DNA of 64,000 nucleotides from Achromobacter spanius (GCF_002812705.1 NZ_CP025030.1:4154001-4218000); one strand, 5' to 3'. Positions 23,641 through 31,671 are shown, counted from the first letter of the stretch. Translations and numbers: made by a program. The notes: generated by a model from the letters alone, not told the origin.

Positions 23641-24585
23641 TCACGCCGCCTTGCGCGTAGAGGACGAGGCTTTGGTGGTCTTGCCCGCGGTCTTTCCCGT
23701 CGCCTTCTTGGTGCTCTTCGCCGACTTCTTCGCGGCCGTCTTGGTGGATGCCTTCTTCTTCGCGGCGGCCGGCTGTTGCTTGGCCGTCTTGCCTCCCTTC
23801 AAACTACGTTGCAGCAATTCCGTCAGGTCGATGACGTTATCGGCGTATTCGGGCGCTTCTTCCTGCGGTTCGACAACGGTTTCCGTCTTGCCGGCCTTCA
23901 CCTTGCGAGCCACCAGGTCCATCACGGCGGCCTTGAATTCGTCCTTGAATTCCTCGGGGTCCCACTTGCCGGACATGTCCTCGACCAGCATCTTGGCCAT
24001 CTTCAATTCGCTGGCGCTGGGCGCCATGCCCTTGGCGCCGACTTTGGGCAGATCCAGCCCTTCCAGCGACTTGACGTCATCGCCCCAGCGCATCAGGTTC
24101 AGCACCAGCACATCGCCCGACGGAATCAAGGCGGCCAGATGCTGTTTGGTCTGGATCACCACCTTGGCGATGCCGATCTTGCCGGTCTTGGCCAAGGTGT
24201 CGCGCAACAAGGCGTACACCTTTTGCCCCTTGTTGATGGGCGCCACGTAGTACGGCCGTTCAAGGTAGACAAAAGAGACGTCGCCGGCCTCCACAAACTG
24301 TTGTATCTCTATGGTTTGCGTGGTGCGGGGATAGGCGTCGGCGATCTCTTCCGGGGAAATGATCACGTACTGGCCGTCTTCGTATTCCACGCCTTTGACG
24401 ATGTTCTCTTTGTCGATTTCCTTGCCCGTGCGCTTGTTGATGCGCTTGTACCCCACGGGGTCCATCGAGCGTTTGTCCAGCCAGTCGAAGTCGACCCCGG
24501 AGTCCGTCGTTGCCGTATGCAGGCCGACCGGTATATGGACGAGGCCAAACGAAATAGCCCCCTTCCAGATGGTTCTTGTTGCCAT
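23641..24585 (-). CDS. ku: Non-homologous end joining protein Ku
   Basis: This 314-residue protein starts with the conserved IWKGAISFGLVHIPV and contains YERPYY-like sequence (FVYLERPYYVAPI) and the KWDPEEFKDEF segment that ends the Ku core (about residue 255). A Lys/Ala/Thr-rich tail (about 265-314) follows, as in many bacterial Ku proteins where it aids DNA threading. Ku homodimers bind double-strand ends and recruit LigD, encoded immediately downstream with a 1-base gap. It leads an operon of at least five genes. The AT-rich region upstream holds two inverted repeats. Confidence 0.97.
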   Translation of the reverse strand: MATRTIWKGAISFGLVHIPVGLHTATTDSGVDFDWLDKRSMDPVGYKRINKRTGKEIDKENIVKGVEYEDGQYVIISPEEIADAYPRTTQTIEIQQFVEAGDVSFVYLERPYYVAPINKGQKVYALLRDTLAKTGKIGIAKVVIQTKQHLAALIPSGDVLVLNLMRWGDDVKSLEGLDLPKVGAKGMAPSASELKMAKMLVEDMSGKWDPEEFKDEFKAAVMDLVARKVKAGKTETVVEPQEEAPEYADNVIDLTELLQRSLKGGKTAKQQPAAAKKKASTKTAAKKSAKSTKKATGKTAGKTTKASSSTRKAA

Positions 24586-24908
24586 GATCCGCTCCTCTCA
24601 GTCGGTGCTGAGTGCAGCAAATTGTGTTCCCGCCTGGAATGGGGCGTCGTCAAAGAATGCGAATTCATAGTTAAGAAAGCACTTTAACTATTTTGCTTTA
24701 ACGATGGACGATTAGACAGATCTATCAAGTAGTTATCGATTACTTAGAAAGTAATTTCTACCTTCAATATCTGCACTGCCGAACGCCCATCTTGATGTGC
24801 AAAGGGAAAACCCGAAGAAACTTTTTCAATTGAGAGTCGGTCGCAATTCGTTCAGTTGCATGTCAGGCGGGCCCGCTCGTGGCCTATCTCCCCTTTCCGA
24901 GAGTACCG
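24586..24908. promoter_or_regulatory. AT-rich divergent control region of ku and an APC transporter
   Basis: This gap is AT-rich compared with its surroundings and holds no gene that I can support. Two perfect inverted repeats stand out: ATAGTTAA (24667-24674) with TTAACTAT (24684-24691), and ATTACTT (24739-24745) with AAGTAAT (24749-24755). Either could be an operator for the divergent ku or transporter promoters. No sporulation- or stress-sigma consensus can be asserted by eye. Confidence 0.6.
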
Positions 24909-26294
24909 ATGATGCCGTCACGCACGCGCGCCGCCGCGCCACCGACCCGTTTTCCTCAAACCTCGGAAGAGACCGCGCCAGCCGGCCTGTCAGTCATGGA
25001 CGCCACCGTGGTGCTGGTCGGCGTGGTGATCGGCATCGGCATCTTCGGCTTTCCGCCGCTGGTTGCCCAACACGCCGCGTCCGAGGCCATGTATATCGCG
25101 CTGTGGTGCGCGGGCGGCTTCGTCATGTTGGTGGGCGCGCTGTGCTACGCGGAATTGGGCTCGGCCTACCCCGGCGCGGGGGGCGAATACCTGTACCTGA
25201 CCCGTGCCTGGGGCCCGCGCGTGGGCTTGTTGTTTGCCTGGGCACGCTGCACGGTGATCCAGACGGGCGCCATTGCGGTGGTGGCGTACATCTATGGTGA
25301 CTATGCGCAACGCCTGATGCCGCTGGGCACCTACGGGCCGGCCGTGCATGCGGCGATTTCAGTGGTGGCGCTGACGGCGCTGAACGTGGTGGGCACGCGC
25401 CATTCCAAGCGGCTGCAATGGGTCTTCACGATCTTGACGCTGCTGGCCCTGGGGGCGGTGCTGGTGGCCAGCCTGTCGGGCACGGGCGGCAACGGGCTGG
25501 TGGCGCCCGTGGCACCCACGCCGCTTACCGGCAACCCGGCCGGGTTGATGGGCATGGGCATGGTGTTCGTGCTGCTGACCTACGGCGGGTGGAACGAAGC
25601 CGCGTATCTCAGCGGCGAACTGCGCGAGCCCGGACGCAACATGAGCCGGGTGCTGCTCATCGGCACGGCGGTGGTGACCGGCGCCTATCTGCTGACGAAC
25701 CTGGCCTTGCTGGAACTATTCGGCCTGCAAGGCTTGCGCGACACCCCCGCGCTGGGTGCCGACGTCATGCAATTGGCGGCCGGCCCCTACGCGGCGGCAT
25801 TGCTCAGCCTGACCGTCTGCGCCACGGCGCTAAGCACCATCAACGGCACCATCATTACCGGCGCCCGCGTGTACTACGCGCTGGGGCGCGACGTGCCCAA
25901 GCTGCGCGCCCTGTCGGGTTGGAGCGCGCGCAATGAAACCCCGGTCGCCGCGCTGCTGGCCCAGGGCGCCATCACCCTGGCGCTGGTGGGGTTGGGCGCG
26001 TTCAGCCAGAACAGCGTGCAGACGCTGGTGGCCTACACCGCGCCGGTTTTCTGGATTTTCATGCTGCTGGTGGCAGCGTCCGTCTGGCGCTTGCGGCAGT
26101 TGGATCCCAACCGCCCCAGGCCGTTTCGCGTGCCCTTCTATCCCCTGCCGCCGCTGTTGCTTGGCCTGACCTGCGCGGGCCTGGTCTATTCCAGTGCCGT
26201 CTATGCGGGGGCCGGCGCGTTGATCGGGCTGGTGGTGCTGGCGGCCGGCGTCCCGATGCTGCGATTGCTGAAACCCGCCCGATTGCCCGACTGA
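24909..26294 (+). CDS. APC superfamily amino acid permease
   Basis: This roughly 461-residue inner-membrane transporter has about 12 hydrophobic segments and the APC hallmarks GVVIGIGIFGFPP in helix 1 and CYAELGSAYPGAGGEYLYL in helices 2-3. It probably carries an amino acid in symport or exchange, but substrate cannot be read from the sequence. The start is uncertain: ATG at 24909 or 24912 gives a short N-terminal tail before helix 1, whereas a frame from 24879 would extend it. It is divergent from ku across an AT-rich spacer and is followed 30 bases later by an exported methyltransferase gene. Confidence 0.88.
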   Translation: MMPSRTRAAAPPTRFPQTSEETAPAGLSVMDATVVLVGVVIGIGIFGFPPLVAQHAASEAMYIALWCAGGFVMLVGALCYAELGSAYPGAGGEYLYLTRAWGPRVGLLFAWARCTVIQTGAIAVVAYIYGDYAQRLMPLGTYGPAVHAAISVVALTALNVVGTRHSKRLQWVFTILTLLALGAVLVASLSGTGGNGLVAPVAPTPLTGNPAGLMGMGMVFVLLTYGGWNEAAYLSGELREPGRNMSRVLLIGTAVVTGAYLLTNLALLELFGLQGLRDTPALGADVMQLAAGPYAAALLSLTVCATALSTINGTIITGARVYYALGRDVPKLRALSGWSARNETPVAALLAQGAITLALVGLGAFSQNSVQTLVAYTAPVFWIFMLLVAASVWRLRQLDPNRPRPFRVPFYPLPPLLLGLTCAGLVYSSAVYAGAGALIGLVVLAAGVPMLRLLKPARLPD

Positions 26295-26324
26295 CTTTTA
26301 TTGTTCGACCCACAAGGAGCCATC

Positions 26325-27215
26325 ATGCAAGCCTCGACTCAGCCTCTAGACTCCCGCCGCGTGACAAGTGGCGGCCTGCCACGGGCCCGATTCATCGCTG
26401 TCGCCACCGCCATGGCGCTATCGCTGGCATTCACCGCCGTCGCCATGGCGCAGCCCGCGGCAAAGCCCGCTGGGTCGGCAGCCCCAAGCGCTGCCAACGA
26501 CGAATACAAGCCAGACGTGGGCCAGGCCGGCAAGGACGTGATCTGGGTACCCACGCCGCAAACGCTGGTGGACAAGATGCTGGACATGGCCAAGGTGACC
26601 CCGCAGGACCGGCTGATGGACCTGGGCTCGGGCGATGGGCGCACCGTGATCACCGCCGCGCAACGCGGGCTGACGGCGCAAGGCATTGAATACAACCCGG
26701 ACCTGGTGGAGCTGTCGCGCCGCAACGCCCAAAGCGCAGGCGTGGCCGACCGCGCCACCTTCGTGGCGGCGGACCTGTTCAAGACCGACCTGTCCAAGGC
26801 GGACGTGATCACCATGTTCCTCTTGTCCACCATCAACGAAAAGCTGCGCCCCACCCTGTTGCAGTTGACGCCCGGCACGCGAGTGGTATCCAACACGTTC
26901 CGCATGGGTGACTGGGAACCGGATGCGTCCGAAACCGTCACCAAGGACTGCTCCACCTACTGCACCGCGCTGCTGTGGATCGTGCCCGCCAAGGTGGAAG
27001 GCAAATGGGAAGTGGACGGCCAGACGCTGCAACTAACACAGCAGTATCAGATGCTGTCCGGCAAGTTCGGGTCGGCCGACATCACGGATGCGCGCATGAA
27101 CGGCACCGCCATCGCGTTCACCGCCAACGGCGTGCGCTACACGGGCGAAGTCAATGGCAAGACCATGAGCGGCACCGCCGACGGCAAGGGCAAGTGGACG
27201 GGCAAGCGGGTGTAG
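26325..27215 (+). CDS. SAM-dependent methyltransferase-like protein with signal peptide
   Basis: This 296-residue protein begins with a long n-region and a strong hydrophobic signal (RFIAVATAMALSLAFTAVAMA, residues 24-44, split across this motif) with a cleavage-like AMA-QP site. A class I methyltransferase domain follows (about 85-215) with motif I MDLGSGDGRTVITAA and acidic IEYNPD. A C-terminal beta-rich domain (about 220-296) has repeats such as FTANGVRYTGEVNGKTMSGT. SAM is cytoplasmic, so an exported enzyme is odd; it may be a repurposed fold or act before export. AAGGAG precedes the ATG at 26325. Confidence 0.85.
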   Translation: MQASTQPLDSRRVTSGGLPRARFIAVATAMALSLAFTAVAMAQPAAKPAGSAAPSAANDEYKPDVGQAGKDVIWVPTPQTLVDKMLDMAKVTPQDRLMDLGSGDGRTVITAAQRGLTAQGIEYNPDLVELSRRNAQSAGVADRATFVAADLFKTDLSKADVITMFLLSTINEKLRPTLLQLTPGTRVVSNTFRMGDWEPDASETVTKDCSTYCTALLWIVPAKVEGKWEVDGQTLQLTQQYQMLSGKFGSADITDARMNGTAIAFTANGVRYTGEVNGKTMSGTADGKGKWTGKRV

Positions 27216-27235
27216 CGATCGGCGGGGTGTCTGCC

Positions 27236-27298
27236 GGAGTCACTGCTGGAGTCACTGCTGGCAATAGCGGCCGGGTCATTCAGGTTTGACCGGGCCGC
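27236..27298 (+). terminator. 12-bp tandem repeat and terminator-like stem
   Basis: GGAGTCACTGCT is duplicated back to back (27236-27247 and 27248-27259). It is followed by a stem with arms GCGGCCGGGTCA (27267-27278) and TGACCGGGCCGC (27287-27298), one mismatch in 12, then TTCTC. It probably ends transcription from the exported methyltransferase gene before the Rrf2 regulator. Confidence 0.6.
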
Positions 27299-27329
27299 TT
27301 CTCATGCAATAGCATGCGTTGCATGAGAA
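27299..27329. promoter_or_regulatory. 31-bp inverted repeat over the Rrf2 gene start
   Basis: TTCTCATGCAA (27299-27309) and TTGCATGAGAA (27319-27329) form perfect 11-bp arms around a 9-base centre that itself contains GCATGC. The repeat covers the probable start codon (ATG at 27323) of the Rrf2 regulator, as expected for an autoregulatory operator or for a leaderless message. Confidence 0.7.
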
Positions 27330-27787
27330 GAGACAGCAAACTTTCCGGCGTGCTTCACGTACTGCTTCATATGGCCGAAGCACCCGGCCCCATGACGTCC
27401 GAAGACCTGGGCCGGGTCATGCAGACCAACCCGGTCGTCATCCGCCGCATCATGGCGGGCTTGCGCGACCAACAGCTGGTGAGCTCTGAAAAAGGCCATG
27501 GCGGCGGCTGGACCATCTCTTGCGATTTCAACGCCGTGACCCTGCGCGACATCTACGAAGCGCTGGGTTCACCGGAAATTTTCGCCATGGGCAACCGTAG
27601 CGAATCACCGGGCTGCCTGGTAGAGGTCGCCGTGAACAAGGCGCTGACCGGCGCTTTTGAAGATGCCGAAGCCTTGCTGATGGCGCGCTTTGGCGGCGTG
27701 ACCCTGGCGGCGTTGAGCAAGGATTTCCACGAAGCCATGGTCAAACAGGGACGCCGGATTGATCTGGGCGCGGTACATGAGCCTTGA
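27323..27787 (+). CDS. Rrf2 family transcriptional regulator
   Basis: This 154-residue regulator (157 if the ATG at 27314 is used) has an N-terminal winged helix with [13 protein letters not shown] and the typical [29 protein letters not shown] recognition/wing region (split across this motif). Only one cysteine (SPGCLVE, about residue 101) is present, so it lacks the three-cysteine Fe-S cluster of IscR or NsrR and may use thiol or small-molecule sensing. No Shine-Dalgarno is visible upstream; both starts lie within a 31-bp inverted repeat. It converges with the hipA gene. Confidence 0.88.
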   Translation: MRRDSKLSGVLHVLLHMAEAPGPMTSEDLGRVMQTNPVVIRRIMAGLRDQQLVSSEKGHGGGWTISCDFNAVTLRDIYEALGSPEIFAMGNRSESPGCLVEVAVNKALTGAFEDAEALLMARFGGVTLAALSKDFHEAMVKQGRRIDLGAVHEP

Positions 27788-27826
27788 CGGCGCGAAGGTA
27801 GGAAATGCCGGTTCAGCGAGGCGCAA

Positions 27827-29134
27827 TCAGGCAGGAGCACGCCACGCCGCCAGCGTCGATTCCACCAAGGCGATCTCGTCCTGCCCCATGCCGGCAGCCG
27901 CGTAATACCGCTGGCGCCGGGCTACGACACTGCGCACCGCGTCCACGATCGAGCGCGCGGCCGCCTCGGACCGCAACCCAAAACGCCGGTACTCCGACAG
28001 GCAATTCTCAAACGTGCTGTCGCGCTCGGCCGTGCCGATATGCAGGTAATGGCGGGCGGAGCCTTCCTGCGTCACCACGTCGAACAGCGGCGCCAGCCGA
28101 TAGGTATGGGCGCCCTCGTCCTTCAGAAACCCCACGTTCTTCAGGTGGTCGTCGGTGTTGTGGACGGCCACGTTAAGAATCATGCGCGCGTACAGCTCTT
28201 TCAGGTCCTGCACCGGGTTCGACGAAATGCGGCGTGTGACGTCGGCCAGGCGCGCATAGGAATACGTGGCCTTGCCCTGCGGCCCGTCCAGGTCGCGCTT
28301 GCCGATCTGGACGGACGGGCTGATCAACGACGCGCCGCTTAGAAAATGGCGGCGTGCCACCACGGGCGCCGCGCCTTCAGGCACCGGCAGCAGCTCGCGG
28401 TCAAAGCGATGAGTCAGCAGCACCGCGCCCAGATGGGTTTCGGTCAGCCGGATGTCGGGCACGGTCAGCCCGATGGCGCGCGCCATCCGCAAGTTGGCGA
28501 ACTCCACGCGCTGCCGATCATAGGAATCGCCTTTGCGCGGAAACTTGGCAATCCACATTTCGCCCTGCTCGTCGCGCACGATGGTCTTGGGGCGCGCGCC
28601 GCCGATATCCCAGGAACTGCCCAGGATGTCGCGATACAAGCCTTTGGGCTTCACGCCCTGGTCGATATCGGTCAACAGGTCGGCCAGGGAATCCAGTTGG
28701 CTGACTTCGGGCAACCGATAGGTCTTGCGCATGTTTGGCGTCAGCAGGCGCGCGCTGAAAAACAGCGCGCCCACGCCCATGCCCCGGCCGCGCAGCAGTA
28801 CTTCGTCTTCCGTGACCCGCGCGCCCGCCTTGTCCACCCGCATGACGTTGCGCCCCCAGGCGTCGGGCGCCGCATCAAAGATGGCGCCCAGCGTTTCGTA
28901 GCGGCTTTCGGTGCGAAACGTGGTGGCGGCATCGATCAGCGGCAGGTTGAGCGGGTCCAGCGCGAAGGCGCGTGGGTCGCGCACGTAGGAATGCACGTAG
29001 GTGAATTCGGCGAAGAAGCGGGTTTCGTCGGAATCGTCCAGCGTCAGCACGCCGGCCAAGACGGCTTCGCCACGGATGTCCACGTAGACGAACAGTTCGC
29101 TTTCCACGGATTTGTGCTTGCGGGCGCGCGCCAT
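27827..29134 (-). CDS. hipA: HipA-family serine/threonine kinase toxin
   Basis: This 435-residue protein is a HipA-type kinase. The N-terminal subdomain 1 (about 1-110) ends with the WGRNVM segment; GGARPKTIV is the nucleotide-binding/P-loop-like region, NVAVHNTDDHLKN is the catalytic loop (aspartate within HNTDDH), and LAPLFDVV carries the metal-binding aspartate. HipA kinases phosphorylate aminoacyl-tRNA synthetases or other targets and cause growth arrest, neutralised by HipB. It lies 12 bases after the HipB-like gene, giving a normal antitoxin-toxin operon. All key residues seem intact. Confidence 0.92.
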   Translation of the reverse strand: MARARKHKSVESELFVYVDIRGEAVLAGVLTLDDSDETRFFAEFTYVHSYVRDPRAFALDPLNLPLIDAATTFRTESRYETLGAIFDAAPDAWGRNVMRVDKAGARVTEDEVLLRGRGMGVGALFFSARLLTPNMRKTYRLPEVSQLDSLADLLTDIDQGVKPKGLYRDILGSSWDIGGARPKTIVRDEQGEMWIAKFPRKGDSYDRQRVEFANLRMARAIGLTVPDIRLTETHLGAVLLTHRFDRELLPVPEGAAPVVARRHFLSGASLISPSVQIGKRDLDGPQGKATYSYARLADVTRRISSNPVQDLKELYARMILNVAVHNTDDHLKNVGFLKDEGAHTYRLAPLFDVVTQEGSARHYLHIGTAERDSTFENCLSEYRRFGLRSEAAARSIVDAVRSVVARRQRYYAAAGMGQDEIALVESTLAAWRAPA

Positions 29135-29146
29135 GCCGACCCCGGC

Positions 29147-29491
29147 CTATAGCTTGGAAGGGTCGGCGCGGTGCGCATGCAAGGCGGCGCTGCTGCCTCG
29201 ACTGGGCCGGCGCAAGGCGTCCAGCCGCTTGCCCACGCCGTCTAGTTCGGGGTCGCCCAGGGCGAACACCTGGTCGGCATAGCCGTATTGCAGCAAGGCC
29301 TCGATCGCCAGGGCCAGCGATACGCCGCCGTCGCCCCGCTCCAGCCGCGCGATGGTGGCACGCGAAACGCCCATGCGGCTGGCCAGCACGCTTTCGGATT
29401 CGGCACGACGCAAGCGGGCTGTGCGCAGGTTGGCGCCTAGGCGAATCAGCGCTTCGGCAGCGTCAAAGCTGGGCTCGATCTTCTTTTTCAT
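29147..29491 (-). CDS. hipB: HipB-like helix-turn-helix antitoxin
   Basis: This 114-residue protein has an XRE-type helix-turn-helix (about 18-72; LASRMGVSRATIARLERGDGG) and a C-terminal basic, Ser/Arg-rich tail. HipB binds both HipA and operator DNA, repressing its own operon. It is the first gene of the pair, and the AT-rich 137-bp region upstream contains two related 18-20-bp palindromes that are natural operator candidates. The C-terminal tail after residue 90 is longer than the degradable tail of E. coli HipB and differs in sequence. Confidence 0.88.
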   Translation of the reverse strand: MKKKIEPSFDAAEALIRLGANLRTARLRRAESESVLASRMGVSRATIARLERGDGGVSLALAIEALLQYGYADQVFALGDPELDGVGKRLDALRRPSRGSSAALHAHRADPSKL

Positions 29492-29554
29492 GCCGCAATA
29501 ATAAATCCGACAAGGCGGAAATGCACGATTAATAGATCACGTTGTTTTTAGCCC

Positions 29555-29604
29555 ATGATTCATTAATGAATCATTAACAAAATTTATGAATTATTAATGA
29601 GTCA
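29555..29604. promoter_or_regulatory. Two palindromic operators of the hipBA operon
   Basis: ATGATTCATTAATGAATCAT (29555-29574) is a perfect 20-bp palindrome. A second site, TGAATTATTAATGAGTCA (29587-29604), matches its core at 15 of 18 positions, with centres 31 bp apart, three helical turns. Both lie in a strongly AT-rich stretch upstream of hipB. Binding by HipB is inferred from position and from HipB autoregulation in other bacteria. Confidence 0.75.
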
Positions 29605-29628
29605 ATAATGCCATTACACCAATAGTGC

Positions 29629-30783
29629 TTAAACCACCACCGCCTGATCCAGCCGTAAGCCGCCCCGCGCGGTATCCAAGGTGACTTGCGCACCCAGCGG
29701 CAGCGTCAAATTCGGGTCGCCATGACCGCTGGGCCAGCCCGCCAAGATCGGAACGCCGCGCGCCCGGAACTGGTCGCGTATCAGCGGGTACAGCAGGCCT
29801 TGCGCCTCGGCGTCGTCCATCTGGCCGCGCAGGCGGGTGAAGTTGCCCACCAGCAAGCCGCGCACGCCGTCGAACTTGCCGGCTGCCGCCAGTTGGCCCA
29901 ACAGCCGGTCCACGCGGGGGATGGCTTCGTTCACGTCTTCGATGAACAGGATGGCGTCGCGCGTGTCGATGTCGTTGCGCGTGCCGGTCAAGGCGGCGAG
30001 CAGCGCCAGGTTGCCACCCACCAGCCGCCCGCTGGCCACGCCCGACACCAATTCAGTGGCCAGGGCGTCTAGCGGGGGCGCAATCCAGGAGCCCGCCCCC
30101 ATCTGGCCGCTGACCATCGCCAGCACGCTGGATTCCGTGGGTTCGCGCTTGCCGGCCAACAGGTCTTGCGCCAGCATCGGCCCGTGAAAGGTCACAAACC
30201 CCACATGCCGCTGCATGGCCAGGTGCAGGGCCGTAATGTCGCTATACCCGATGAAAGGTTTGGGGTGCCGGCGCAATAGCCCGACATCCAGTTGATCCAG
30301 CAAGCGCCACGACCCGAAGCCACCTTGCAGACACCACACCGCCCCCACCTCGGGGTCGGCGAATGCGGCGTGCAGATCGGCCAGCCGATCGGCGTCGCTG
30401 CCGGCCAGATAGTCATAGGGGGGGCTCATGCGGGTGCGGCTGGCGGGCATGACCTGGGCGACGTAGCCCCGGGCTTCCAACCATTCCGCCGCCTCGTCGC
30501 TGGCGTTAAGCGCGGCCGAGGCCGGCGCCACAATTGCGATTCTGGCGCCGGGCCGTAGAGCGGGTACCGGCGTGGCCCCGATGCCGTTGGGGGGCGGGGG
30601 CGGCGTGGGTTTTTGGGAACGGCCGGAAACCGTGCCAGATGGCGCGGCAGAGCGGCCGCCCGGCGCGCGGCTGGCGCAACCGCCCAGCACCAACGCGGAC
30701 AGGCACAGCGCCCCGCCCTGTTTCAGGAAGCTTCTGCGATGGGTCGGGACAGGCAAGGCGAGTTTGGCAGGCTGGGGGGGCAT
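29629..30783 (-). CDS. LD-carboxypeptidase family (peptidase S66) protein, Tat-type lipoprotein
   Basis: This 384-residue protein is an S66 peptidase related to LdcA, which removes the terminal D-alanine from murein tetrapeptides. Visible family segments are IAIVAPASA, VWCLQGGFGSWRLLDQLD with the nucleophile region GYSDITALH, FHGPMLA, GGNLALLAALTGT and LFIEDVNE. LdcA is cytoplasmic, but this one starts with THRRSFLKQGG, a twin-arginine motif (R16-R17), a hydrophobic core and a lipobox LGGC (C36), so it appears exported and lipidated. A Pro-rich linker follows. The start at 30783 fits the signal. Confidence 0.88.
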   Translation of the reverse strand: MPPQPAKLALPVPTHRRSFLKQGGALCLSALVLGGCASRAPGGRSAAPSGTVSGRSQKPTPPPPPNGIGATPVPALRPGARIAIVAPASAALNASDEAAEWLEARGYVAQVMPASRTRMSPPYDYLAGSDADRLADLHAAFADPEVGAVWCLQGGFGSWRLLDQLDVGLLRRHPKPFIGYSDITALHLAMQRHVGFVTFHGPMLAQDLLAGKREPTESSVLAMVSGQMGAGSWIAPPLDALATELVSGVASGRLVGGNLALLAALTGTRNDIDTRDAILFIEDVNEAIPRVDRLLGQLAAAGKFDGVRGLLVGNFTRLRGQMDDAEAQGLLYPLIRDQFRARGVPILAGWPSGHGDPNLTLPLGAQVTLDTARGGLRLDQAVVV

Positions 30784-30800
30784 GGTTCGGGGTTGGATGC

Positions 30801-31526
30801 TTAGAACCGCTCGTAGTCCAGCCGGTAACGCCACTGGCCCACGGCCAGGCCCGCCATGGGCAGCCGCCCGATGCGGATGCGGCGCAAGGCCTGGAGCTGC
30901 AAGCCCGCGGTGTCGCACACGTATTCAATGAAACCCAGCGGCGGCGTCTTCAGGGCAAACCGAAGATGGGTTTCGTTCTGCCAACTGACCTTCATGGGGG
31001 TGGCGGCGCGACCCTCAAAGGACATGCCGCGTTGCAGACGCGCCAAATCGCCGTCGCTGAGTTTGCCAGTGACTTGCGCCACGTACTCTTGCTCAACCAG
31101 CTTGCCCTCTTCCATGAGCTTGCGCGAAATGGCGAACTCTTGCGTGTACACGACAAGGCCGCTGGCGGCGCGCTCAAGCGGGGTGACCAGCTTCAGGCCG
31201 TTGAACATGCGCTTCAGATAGCGCCGGCCGGAACGGTCGCCGGGCATCAGGTTCTTGGGAATGATCAAGTCCAGCGCCGATCCCGGTTCGTTGTCGGCAT
31301 ACGTGCCTTCGGGCTTGTGCACCAGCACTGTCACGGGCTTGATGTCTTCCAGCTTGGCGCCGGGCAGCAGTGCGACGGTCTGGCCGGGGGCGACCCGTGC
31401 GCCGGGCTCTTCAACCGTCTTGCCGTCCACGGCGACCCAGCCGCCTTCTATATAGCGTTCGGCATCGCTGCGCGAGCAAGAGAGATCCGCGGCCAGTCGT
31501 TTGGCAAGGCGTGCGCTGTCGCTCAT
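30801..31526 (-). CDS. RsuA/RluB-family pseudouridine synthase-like protein with altered active site
   Basis: This 241-residue protein has an S4 RNA-binding domain (about 5-60; LAADLSCSRSDAERYIEGGWVAVDG, split here) and a catalytic-fold domain of the RsuA/RluB/RluF type with GLQLQALRRIRIGRL near the C-terminus, as in family members. The usual catalytic GRLDxxTxGL reads TPLERAASGLVVYT, so the essential aspartate is replaced by glutamate. It may be inactive or represent a divergent clade that binds RNA only. GGAGG precedes the ATG at 31526. It is followed by the S66 peptidase gene on the same strand. Confidence 0.82.
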   Translation of the reverse strand: MSDSARLAKRLAADLSCSRSDAERYIEGGWVAVDGKTVEEPGARVAPGQTVALLPGAKLEDIKPVTVLVHKPEGTYADNEPGSALDLIIPKNLMPGDRSGRRYLKRMFNGLKLVTPLERAASGLVVYTQEFAISRKLMEEGKLVEQEYVAQVTGKLSDGDLARLQRGMSFEGRAATPMKVSWQNETHLRFALKTPPLGFIEYVCDTAGLQLQALRRIRIGRLPMAGLAVGQWRYRLDYERF

Positions 31527-31671
31527 TGGGCCTCCGCCTGCACGACGGGCGTAGCCGGGACAAATTGGAATTCGGGTGCGCGGTTTGCCAGCGCAAGCGG
31601 GTGCATCGTCATGGGTAGTGTTGGGGTGCTGCAAAAAAAGCGGGCTGTGCGCCCGCGGTATCAGGCAGATG

